The position numbers and the translations under genes are program-made. A stretch of DNA of 64,000 nt from Streptomyces klenkii (GTDB taxonomy: Bacteria; Actinomycetota; Actinomycetes; Streptomycetales; Streptomycetaceae): positions 1 through 64,000 of the forward strand of contig NZ_RBAM01000007.1 in assembly GCF_003626645.1 (NCBI RefSeq), in the 5' to 3' direction. Positions within the stretch are counted from its first letter, which is position 1. Every line of letters starts with the position of its first letter. The notes under the pieces were generated by a model. The model saw only the letters and a list, made by a program, of their open reading frames with translations, had not been told where the DNA came from and made no database searches. This document shows positions 57,944 through 64,000 of this stretch, piece after piece.

Positions 57944-58231
57944 GTGAGTAGCCAGAAGTACGCGTCGCTCCGCTACACCGCCCTGCGATTCGGCCTGCTC
58001 ATCGGCTGCTTCGCCGTCGTCTACGTGCTCTGCTACGCCCACGTCATCCCGCTGGGCGTGGGCAGCTCGAACCTCATGTGGATGGTCCTGCTCTCGCTCG
58101 TGCTGTCCGCGCCGCTCAGCTGGGTGCTGCTGCGCAAGCAGCGCGACGCGATGTCCGTGCAGATCGTCGAGCGCGTGGACCGGGCGAAGGCGGCGATCAA
58201 CGCCAACGCCGGTCAGGAGGACGGGGTGTAA
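57944..58231 (+). CDS. DUF4229 small membrane protein
   Basis: A 95-aa protein with two membrane helices (LRFGLLIGCFAVVYVLCYAH and LMWMVLLSLVLSAPLSWVLL) followed by a charged cytoplasmic tail with VQIVERVDRAKAAINANA. DUF4229 proteins are conserved next to mqnE in Streptomyces, with unknown function. GTG 57944 is chosen because GAGGAGAAGG lies 8 bases upstream; the in-frame GTG at 57905 is less likely. Confidence 0.85.
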   Translation: MSSQKYASLRYTALRFGLLIGCFAVVYVLCYAHVIPLGVGSSNLMWMVLLSLVLSAPLSWVLLRKQRDAMSVQIVERVDRAKAAINANAGQEDGV

Positions 58232-58256
58232 GCCTCGTCACGTTTGCCCGATTTCG

Positions 58257-58310
58257 CGCCGGTGCCCCGGTGCGGAGCGACCCCGCTCCGCACCGGGGCA
58301 CCGGCGTTTT
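58257..58310 (+). terminator. Strong terminator after the mqnE-DUF4229 unit
   Basis: A perfect 23-bp stem (58257-58279 with 58284-58306) with a 4-base loop is followed by TTTT. It separates the menaquinone genes from the symporter transcription unit. Confidence 0.95.
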
Positions 58311-58333
58311 CCGCATGCCCCCGCGCCCTCACG

Positions 58334-58379
58334 AACCCAAAGAAGACCTTTGGGTTCCCCAAAGTCCAAGTGTTAACGT
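58334..58379 (+). promoter_or_regulatory. Promoter and inverted repeat of the leader peptide and symporter
   Basis: AACCCAAAG (58334-58342) and CTTTGGGTT (58348-58356) form a perfect 9-bp inverted repeat with a 5-base loop. It overlaps a possible -35 (TTGGGT, 58350-58355), and TAACGT at 58374-58379 is a good -10 at 18-base spacing. The leader ORF starts 8 bases after the -10, so its mRNA would be leaderless or nearly so. The repeat could be an operator. Confidence 0.55.
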
Positions 58380-58386
58380 ATTGGAC

Positions 58387-58491
58387 ATGAAGACAGCAGC
58401 AGCGCACCAGTTCCCCACGGGCCCCGTGCTCGTGGCGCGCCTGCACGTCGATCTTTGCCGCCGTGTCAACGCGGCCTGTTGCCGCCGCTGA
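58387..58491 (+). CDS. Cys-rich leader peptide upstream of the symporter gene
   Basis: A 34-residue ORF whose second half, VARLHVDLCRRVNAACCRR, has the RxHVDLxRxxxAxC signature of the putative leader peptides found before sulfur-metabolism genes in actinobacteria. Tandem Cys codons lie near its end, where slow translation under cysteine shortage could alter folding of the following mRNA. It ends 89 bases before the symporter start. The first part (MKTAAAHQFPTGPVL) is not part of the conserved signature. Confidence 0.7.
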   Translation: MKTAAAHQFPTGPVLVARLHVDLCRRVNAACCRR

Positions 58492-58580
58492 CGCATGTCC
58501 CCCGCGGCCGGAGATCCTGCGCAAACGGATTTCCTCGGCGCTCCACGCCCTTTTTCTTCCGTCTGTAACCGGAGTTTCCG

Positions 58581-59912
58581 TTGTCATCGACACCCCCGCC
58601 CTCCACGGCGTCCCTGCGCGGGCGCATACCCAAGGTCCCCTTCTGGGCCCAGATCCTGCTCGGCCTCGTCGTCGGCGCGCTGCTCGGCTGGGCCGCCAAG
58701 AGCGGTGACATCTCCTGGCTGTCCACCACGCTCGGCAAGATCGGCGACCTCTTCGTCCAGCTGCTGATGCTGGTCATCGCGCCGCTGGTGTTCTTCGCGA
58801 TCCTGGTCTCGATCACCAACCTGCGGAACGTCTCCAACGCCGCCCGGCTGGCCACCCGCACCCTGATGTGGTTCATGATCACGTCGCTGATCGCGGTCCT
58901 CATCGGCCTGGGCATCGGCCTGCTCACGGACCCCGGCGCGGGCACCGGCCTCACCGCCGCCGACGGCGCCGAGCCCAAGAAGCACGGCTCCTGGCTGGAC
59001 TTCCTCACCGGCATCATCCCGACCGACATCGTCACGCCGTTCACCGAGCTCAAGGTCATGCAGATCGTCTTCATGGCCGTGGTCGTGGGCGTCGCGATCC
59101 TGAAGACCGGCGAGAAGGCGAAGCCGGTCCTCACCCTCAGCCACTCCGTGCTGGAGCTGTTGCAGAAGGCCCTGTGGTGGGTCATCAAGCTCGCCCCGCT
59201 GGGCACGCTCGGCCTGGTCGGCACGGCCATCTCCACGTACGGCTGGAACCTGCTCAGCAAGTACGCGACCTTCACCGCGGACATCTACGTCGGCTGCGCC
59301 CTCGTCCTCTTCGTGGTCTACCCGCTGCTGCTGGCCGGCGTCGCCAAGGTCAACCCGCTCCAGTTCTTCCGGGGTGCCTGGCCGGCCATCCAGCTGGCCT
59401 TCGTCTCCCGCTCCTCCGTGGGCACGATGCCGCTGACGCAGAAGGTCACCGAGCGCCTCGGCGTACCCAAGGAGTACGCGTCCTTCGCCGTGCCCTTCGG
59501 CTCGACGACCAAGATGGACGGCTGCGCCTCGATCTACCCGGCCATCGCCGCGATCTTCGTCGCGCAGGTCTTCGACGTGCCGCTGGAGGTCAAGGACTAC
59601 ATCCTGATCGCCTTCGTCTCGGTGATCGGCTCGGCCGCGACCGCCGGCCTGACCGGCGCGACGGTGATGCTGACCCTGACGCTGTCGACGCTGGGCCTGC
59701 CGATGGCGGGTGTGGGCCTGCTCCTGGCGATAGACCCGATCGTGGACATGATGCGTACGGCGACCAATGTCGCGGGCCAGTCGGTCGTCCCGATCCTGGT
59801 CGCCTCCCGCGAGGGCATCCTGGACCGCGCGGCCTACGACACGGCCAACGGCTCCCAGCTCGAAGACGCGACCCCGCAGCCGGAGCGCCAGGCGGCGCCG
59901 GTCGCGGCGTAG
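58581..59912 (+). CDS. Dicarboxylate/amino acid:cation symporter (DAACS family), possible cystine transporter
   Basis: A 443-aa carrier with the GltPh fold of eight helices and two hairpins. The serine-rich hairpin 1 tip reads FVSRSSVGTMPLTQKV, and the conserved helix 7 region is STTKMDGCASIYPAIAAIFV, where glutamate carriers have NMDGT. The GCAxIYPA version is shared with TcyP-type cystine carriers, and a Cys-rich leader peptide precedes the gene, so cystine or another sulfur-containing amino acid is a reasonable substrate guess. TTG 58581 has GGAG 7 bases upstream. Standard annotation would simply say dicarboxylate symporter. Confidence 0.9.
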   Translation: MSSTPPPSTASLRGRIPKVPFWAQILLGLVVGALLGWAAKSGDISWLSTTLGKIGDLFVQLLMLVIAPLVFFAILVSITNLRNVSNAARLATRTLMWFMITSLIAVLIGLGIGLLTDPGAGTGLTAADGAEPKKHGSWLDFLTGIIPTDIVTPFTELKVMQIVFMAVVVGVAILKTGEKAKPVLTLSHSVLELLQKALWWVIKLAPLGTLGLVGTAISTYGWNLLSKYATFTADIYVGCALVLFVVYPLLLAGVAKVNPLQFFRGAWPAIQLAFVSRSSVGTMPLTQKVTERLGVPKEYASFAVPFGSTTKMDGCASIYPAIAAIFVAQVFDVPLEVKDYILIAFVSVIGSAATAGLTGATVMLTLTLSTLGLPMAGVGLLLAIDPIVDMMRTATNVAGQSVVPILVASREGILDRAAYDTANGSQLEDATPQPERQAAPVAA

Positions 59913-59928
59913 CGCTCCGGGCGGTGAT

Positions 59929-59965
59929 GGCGCCCCCGGCCTCTTCCTCGGAGGCCGGGGGCGCC
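59929..59965 (+). terminator. Terminator of the symporter gene
   Basis: A perfect 15-bp stem, GGCGCCCCCGGCCTC (59929-59943) with its complement at 59951-59965, with a 7-base loop, lies 16 bases after the stop codon. Confidence 0.92.
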
Positions 59966-60069
59966 GCTCTTTGCGGCGGGGGCACCGTCAAGAGGGGCCC
60001 GCTGACGGGATCTTGACTGACCCGTCCGTAGGGAAGGCCCGAACGGCCCTACCGAGAACGCTTCCACCC

Positions 60070-60097
60070 CGTAACATTACCTGCCGGTAACGTGACG
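60070..60097. promoter_or_regulatory. TetR-type operator before the regulator gene
   Basis: CGTAACATTACC (60070-60081) and GGTAACGTGACG (60086-60097) are complementary at 10 of 12 positions around 4 bases; the core is TTACC-N4-GGTAA. It sits 20 bases before the TetR start, as expected for autoregulation. The same core recurs before the acyl-CoA synthetase gene. Confidence 0.7.
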
Positions 60098-60117
60098 GGG
60101 GCGGAGGGATGTTTGTC

Positions 60118-60774
60118 GTGGACGCTACACAGACCAGGCCCAAGCGCATGCCGAGGGAGGTGCGCGAGCGCCAGATGCTCGACGCCGCCGTGGCCGTCTT
60201 CGCGCGGCGCGGGTACCGGGCCGCATCGATGGACGAGATAGCCGAACTCGCAGGGGCCTCGAAGCCCCTGGTCTATCTCTACCTGCACTCGAAGGAAGAC
60301 CTCTTCAGCGCCTGCATCCGGCGCGAGGCCGAGGCGCTCATTTCGGCCGTCCGGGGCGCGGTGGACCGCGGGGCGCCGGCCGACCGGCGGCTGTGGGACG
60401 GGCTGCGCGGGTTCTTCGCCCACACCGCCGCGCACCCCGACGGCTGGGCGGTCCTGCACTGCCAGGCCCGCACCCACGGCGAGCCGTTCGCCCTGGAGGT
60501 GGCCGCCCTGCGGCAGCAGCTCGTCGACGTCGTCACCCGGCTGATCACCGAGACGGCCGAGGACGGCGGCTGCACCGCGCCGCTGCCCGAGACCGAGGTC
60601 TCGGGCCTCGCCCACGCCCTGGTGGGCGCGGCCGAGTCGCTCGCCGGCTGGTCCAACGAGCGCGACGGCGCCGCCCCCTCCGAGCGGGAGACGGCGGCGA
60701 CGCTGATGAACTTCGCGTGGTCCGGGCTGGAGAACCTGGCGAACGGTCGGCGCTGGGCCCCGGTCGGCGCGTGA
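60118..60774 (+). CDS. TetR/AcrR-family transcriptional regulator
   Basis: A 218-aa repressor. The HTH is REVRERQMLDAAVAVFARRG, then MDEIAELAGASKPLVYLYLH, at about 16-60; the rest is the helical ligand domain. It is followed by a long-chain acyl-CoA synthetase gene with a matching operator, so it may sense acyl-CoA or fatty acids. GTG 60118 is preferred because GGAGGG lies 9 bases upstream; ATG 60109 touches that site. Confidence 0.88.
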   Translation: MDATQTRPKRMPREVRERQMLDAAVAVFARRGYRAASMDEIAELAGASKPLVYLYLHSKEDLFSACIRREAEALISAVRGAVDRGAPADRRLWDGLRGFFAHTAAHPDGWAVLHCQARTHGEPFALEVAALRQQLVDVVTRLITETAEDGGCTAPLPETEVSGLAHALVGAAESLAGWSNERDGAAPSERETAATLMNFAWSGLENLANGRRWAPVGA

Positions 60775-60826
60775 CGCCGCGGGCGCCGTAGCGGGGGCGG
60801 CGCCTCCGGCGCGCCGCAATGCCGCC

Positions 60827-60869
60827 GGACTCCCGCCGCCGCGGCACATCGCCGCCGCGGCGGGAGTCC
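60827..60869 (+). terminator. Terminator after the TetR gene
   Basis: GGACTCCCGCCGC (60827-60839) pairs perfectly with GCGGCGGGAGTCC (60857-60869), followed by TTTC. The loop contains extra pairing. It separates the regulator from the synthetase gene, which therefore needs its own promoter. Confidence 0.85.
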
Positions 60870-60987
60870 TTTCGCGGCAACGGGCGAATCCAGCGGTGCC
60901 GGACCGTGCCCGGCACGGCCGATACCGGTCGTGCCGGACCGGTTGCGGTCTGGAGCGTGGGGCTCCTGAGGCGTAGATTGCCGCCAC

Positions 60988-61001
60988 TTACCGACTGGTA
61001 G
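60988..61001. promoter_or_regulatory. TetR-type operator before the acyl-CoA synthetase gene
   Basis: TTACC-GACT-GGTAG repeats the core TTACC-N4-GGTAA found before the neighbouring TetR gene, with one changed outer base. It lies 20 bases before the synthetase start codon, the same distance as at the regulator. Confidence 0.6.
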
Positions 61002-61020
61002 CCCCTGTAGGGAGCCGCAC

Positions 61021-62904
61021 GTGTCCATTCCGCACACCGCTGCCCCACCCCGCATCACCTTCGTCGACGGCGTCGTCCGCGAAGCGTCCCTCCCCCCGCT
61101 CGTCCCGCCCGTGGCGCGCGGCTCGCTCGGCGACCTGCCGTTCGACAACGCCGCCGAGGCCCCCGCCGCCCCCGTCCTCAGCCGCAAGCAGCCCGACGGC
61201 ACCTGGCGCGACGTCAGCGCCGCCACCTTCGCGGCCGAGGTGCTGGCCACCGCCAAGGGCCTGATCGCCCACGGGCTGCGGCCCGGCGACCGGCTCGCCA
61301 TCATGGCCCGCACCCGCTACGAGTGGACGCTGCTGGACTTCGCCGCCTGGGCCGCGGGCCTCGTCACCGTCCCCGTCTACCCCACCTCCTCCGCCGCCCA
61401 GGTCCGCTGGATCCTGGCCGACTCCGGGGCCGCCGCCTGCGCCGTCGAGGACGCGGACCAGACGCGCCTGGTGGAGGGCGAGCGCGCCGCGCTCCCGGCC
61501 CTCGCCCACCTGTGGGAGTTCGACGCCGGCGCCGTGCCCGCCCTGGCCGAAGCCGGGCGCGGGCTGCCCGACGCCGCCGTCGCCGAGGCCCGCGCCGCCC
61601 GCGGCCCCGGCGACGTCGCCACCCTCATCTACACCTCGGGCACCACCGGCCGCCCCAAGGGCTGCGTCCTCACCCACGCCAACTTCTTCGCCGAGACCGA
61701 CAACTCCACCGAGCTGCTGCACCCCGTCTTCAAGGCGGTCAGCAAGGAGCCCGCCGCCACCCTCCTCTTCCTGCCGCTCTCGCACGTCTTCGGCCGGACC
61801 GTCGCCGTCGGCTGCATGCGCGCCCGCGTCCGCGTGGGCCACGCCGCGTCCCTGCGCACCGAGGACCTGCTGGCGGACCTCGCCGGCTTCCGGCCCACGT
61901 TCCTGCTCGTCATCCCCTACGTGCTGGAGAAGGTCTACAACACCGGCCGCGCGAGCGCCGAGAAGCTGGGCCGCGCCGCCGCCTTCGACCGCGCCGCCCG
62001 CATCGCCCGGCGCTACGGCGAGGCCGAGCTCGCCCGCCGGCACGGCAGCGGCCCCGGGGCGGGCCCCGGCCTGCGGCTCGCCCGGGCGCTGTACGACCCG
62101 CTGGTCTACCGCCGGATCCGGGCCGCGCTCGGCGGCGAGGTCCGCTACGTGATCAGCGGCGGCTCCCCGCTCGGCGAGCGCCTCGCGGCCTTCTGCGTGG
62201 GCGCCGGCATCGACGTCTTCGAGGGCTACGGCCTCACCGAGACCACGGCCGCCGCCACCCTCACCCCGCCGCACCGCCCCCGCCTGGGCACCGTCGGCTG
62301 GCCGCTGCCGGGCGGCGCCGTACGGATCGCGGAGGACGGCGAGGTGCTGCTGCGCGGCGGGCACGTCTTCGCCGGCTACTGGGACGGCGAGCGCGGCGAG
62401 GCGGTGCCCGCGGCGCCGGGGGAGTGGTTCCCCACCGGGGACCTGGGCGCGCTCGACGCGGACGGCTACCTCACCATCACCGGCCGCAAGAAGGAGCTGC
62501 TCGTCACTTCCGCCGGCAAGAACGTCGCCCCCGCGCCGCTGGAAGACCGGCTGCGCGCGCACCCGCTCGTCGGCCAGTGCATGGTCGTCGGCGACGACCG
62601 CCCGTACATCACCGCCCTGCTCACCCTGGAGCCCGACGGGATCGCCCACTGGGTCCGCATGCACCACAAGGAGGGGCTGGCACCGGAGGAGCTGGTGCGG
62701 GACGGGAAGCTGCTCGCGGAGCTCCAGACGGCGGTGGACGACGCGAACGCGACGGTCTCGCGGGCCGAGTCGATACGCCGCTTCGCCGTCCTGACCGCCG
62801 ACTTCACGGAGGAGGCCGGTCACCTCACGCCGTCGCTGAAGCTCAAACGCGCGGCCATCGCCCGGGACTTCGCGGCCGAGGTGGAGCGGCTGTACGAGCG
62901 CTGA
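61021..62904 (+). CDS. Long-chain fatty acid-CoA ligase (AMP-binding enzyme, FadD15-like)
   Basis: A 627-aa adenylate-forming enzyme. The ATP loop is LIYTSGTTGRPKGCVLTHAN at about 204-223, the aromatic/adenine motif FEGYGLTETTAAATL, the hinge region GEWFPTGDLGALDADGYLTI and the catalytic-lysine domain ITGRKKELLVTSAGKNVAP. Length and the insertion VIPYVLEKVYNTGR fit long-chain acyl-CoA synthetases of the FadD15 type. It activates fatty acids with ATP and CoA. The start is GTG 61021 with GGGAG upstream. A TetR-type site before it points to control by the adjacent regulator. Confidence 0.92.
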   Translation: MSIPHTAAPPRITFVDGVVREASLPPLVPPVARGSLGDLPFDNAAEAPAAPVLSRKQPDGTWRDVSAATFAAEVLATAKGLIAHGLRPGDRLAIMARTRYEWTLLDFAAWAAGLVTVPVYPTSSAAQVRWILADSGAAACAVEDADQTRLVEGERAALPALAHLWEFDAGAVPALAEAGRGLPDAAVAEARAARGPGDVATLIYTSGTTGRPKGCVLTHANFFAETDNSTELLHPVFKAVSKEPAATLLFLPLSHVFGRTVAVGCMRARVRVGHAASLRTEDLLADLAGFRPTFLLVIPYVLEKVYNTGRASAEKLGRAAAFDRAARIARRYGEAELARRHGSGPGAGPGLRLARALYDPLVYRRIRAALGGEVRYVISGGSPLGERLAAFCVGAGIDVFEGYGLTETTAAATLTPPHRPRLGTVGWPLPGGAVRIAEDGEVLLRGGHVFAGYWDGERGEAVPAAPGEWFPTGDLGALDADGYLTITGRKKELLVTSAGKNVAPAPLEDRLRAHPLVGQCMVVGDDRPYITALLTLEPDGIAHWVRMHHKEGLAPEELVRDGKLLAELQTAVDDANATVSRAESIRRFAVLTADFTEEAGHLTPSLKLKRAAIARDFAAEVERLYER

Positions 62905-62931
62905 ACGGGGGTGCCGGGCTCAGCGCTCGTA
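62893..62931. terminator. Terminator overlapping the end of the synthetase gene
   Basis: TACGAGCGCTGA (62893-62904, including the stop codon) pairs perfectly over 12 bp with TCAGCGCTCGTA (62920-62931). It lies between converging genes. Confidence 0.8.
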
Positions 62932-62954
62932 CGCCCTGATCCGCCGGAAGGGCC

Positions 62955-64000
62955 TCAGCAGTTGCCCGCCGCCGGCTTGCCGGCGAAGCGGTCCGCGAGC
63001 CAGTTCGCCGCCGGTACCGAGCCGGCGAGCAGGCTGGAGCCGTGCCCGCCCTGCGGCACGGGACGCCAGTCCACCGTGGCGCCCTTCGCGCACCAGGCGG
63101 CGCGCATCAGCGCGGCGCTGTCGTACGGGACGATCTCGTCCTGCGTCCCGTGGTAGACGCGCACGGGCCGGTCAGGGGAGTGCGTGCCGAGGTCGGAGGA
63201 GTGCAGGGCGCGCTGCCAGTCCGGCTCCTTCAGCGGGTTGCGGACGGTCACGTCGGAGATCCGTTTGAACAGGCTCGCGGCGGTGTCGGCGGTCACGCAG
63301 TGCTGCTTGAGGAAGGCGACCGTGTCCCGGCCCTTGTCGTTGAGGTACGAGGCGAGGTTCAGCTCGGGGAAGGCGGCGTCCTGCCCGATGGCGCCCATGA
63401 GCACCAGACCCGCGCCGATGCGGCCGTCGTTGAACTCGGTCGCCTTGAGGAGGTCGGCGGGGACGCCGCCGGCCGCCGTCCCCTTGAGGTTCAGCTCGGG
63501 CGCGTAGGCGTCGTGCAACTCGGCGGCCCAGCCGGCGGCCTGGCCGCCCTGCGAATAGCCCATGACGCCGACGGGGCTGTCCGGGGCCAGCCCCGCCCCG
63601 GGCAGCCGCAGTGCCGCGCGGGCGGCGTCGAGGACGGCGTGGCCCTCGGACCGGCCGACGACGTACGTGTGGGGGCCGGGCGTTCCGAGGCCCTCGTAGT
63701 CGGTGACGGCCACGGCCCAGCCGCGCAGGGTGAGCAGCTGGATCAGAGTGCCTTCCACGGTCGTCCCGCGCGGGAAGCCGGCGGAGGGGGCGCACTGGTC
63801 GGCGAGGCCCACGGTGCCGACGGCGTAGGTGACGAGCGGGCGCGGCCCGGTTCTGCCGTCCTGGGGGACGATCACGGTGCCGGAGACGACGTCCGGGGCG
63901 CCGGTGGCGGTGGTGGAGCGGTAGGTGATGTGCCAGGCCTTGGTGCCGGTGGGCTGGCCGGGCAGCGGGTGGAAGGAGGTGGGAGCGGCGGTGACGACGT
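62955..64000 (-). CDS. Secretory lipase family protein, alpha/beta hydrolase (5' end outside the window)
   Basis: The last 348 codons of an alpha/beta hydrolase, open to the right edge, so the start and any signal peptide are missing. GVMGYSQGGQAAGWAAEL carries the nucleophilic Ser in GYSQG, VYHGTQDEIVPYDSAAL the acid, and PQGGHGSS the histidine. The order and the LNLKGTAAGGVPADL segment fit the secreted lipase (LIP, PF03583) family that cleaves lipid esters outside the cell. It may start further right at a signal peptide; the frame does not show one inside the window. Confidence 0.88.
   Translation of the reverse strand, partial: VVTAAPTSFHPLPGQPTGTKAWHITYRSTTATGAPDVVSGTVIVPQDGRTGPRPLVTYAVGTVGLADQCAPSAGFPRGTTVEGTLIQLLTLRGWAVAVTDYEGLGTPGPHTYVVGRSEGHAVLDAARAALRLPGAGLAPDSPVGVMGYSQGGQAAGWAAELHDAYAPELNLKGTAAGGVPADLLKATEFNDGRIGAGLVLMGAIGQDAAFPELNLASYLNDKGRDTVAFLKQHCVTADTAASLFKRISDVTVRNPLKEPDWQRALHSSDLGTHSPDRPVRVYHGTQDEIVPYDSAALMRAAWCAKGATVDWRPVPQGGHGSSLLAGSVPAANWLADRFAGKPAAGNC

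Noticed and set aside
1..64000. tRNA genes
   Set aside because: No cloverleaf with the conserved T-arm GTTCGA-type box and acceptor pairing was found, including at the ends of the mobile element where AICEs often integrate.

Overview
The window is Streptomyces chromosome, judged from its very high G+C, its GTG/TTG starts with 4-bp stop/start overlaps, and marker genes such as bldN, rsbN, rex-hemACD and futalosine-pathway mqn genes. It opens on the 3' end of a 23S rRNA gene and a complete 5S gene, so an rRNA operon reads rightward into it.

Positions 0.4-28.4 kb are core genes. First comes a developmental block: acuC, a phosphatase-like gene, bdtA with a BldD-type box, ribosomal protein bS22, an epimerase, an acyltransferase, then convergent rsbN and bldN with a candidate sigma-BldN promoter between them. 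Next is the redox-controlled heme operon rex-hemA-hemC-hemD-hemB behind a textbook Rex operator. It is followed by a SpoIIAB-like ATPase, argS, a class I lysS, two secreted lipoproteins, rtcB, a VOC protein, an SDR, a YnfA-type membrane protein and a STAS/GAF/GAF-ANTAR signalling cluster.

Positions about 28.55-41.97 kb are an integrated mobile element of the AICE type, with lower G+C and many small genes. It carries a large serine integrase, a convergent Gp3-like candidate recombination directionality factor, a RepSA-like initiator whose start lacks a normal codon, a small CxxC protein, a small membrane protein, an FtsK/TraSA translocase, a conserved plasmid-type protein and a KorSA-like GntR repressor with palindromic operators. 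Cargo follows: a small secreted protein, several small ORFs, an RsbW-like ATPase operon, an XRE regulator, a Nudix hydrolase and a membrane protein resembling TRADD-N-associated proteins of bacterial conflict systems. A short shared sequence at 28555 and 41962 is my candidate for the recombined attachment core. It would place the right end in the upstream region of hemL.

Positions 42.0-64.0 kb return to core genes: hemL, a phosphoglycerate-mutase-like phosphatase, a Tat lipoprotein with a polysaccharide-deacetylase fold, a System II cytochrome c biogenesis operon (tlpA-ccdA-resB-ccsB) with a second Rex-like site, a secreted phosphoesterase, the late menaquinone genes (UbiD-, UbiA- and UbiX-like, plus mqnE) with an Lrp regulator, a DAACS symporter behind a Cys-rich leader peptide, a TetR regulator and a long-chain acyl-CoA synthetase that share an operator motif, and the end of a secreted lipase gene that runs off the window. 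A two-repeat type I-E CRISPR relic with one 32-bp spacer sits between mqnP and mqnM.

The functional theme is respiration: heme synthesis (Rex-controlled hemACDB, plus hemL), cytochrome c assembly and menaquinone synthesis. No tRNA gene and no cas gene were seen.
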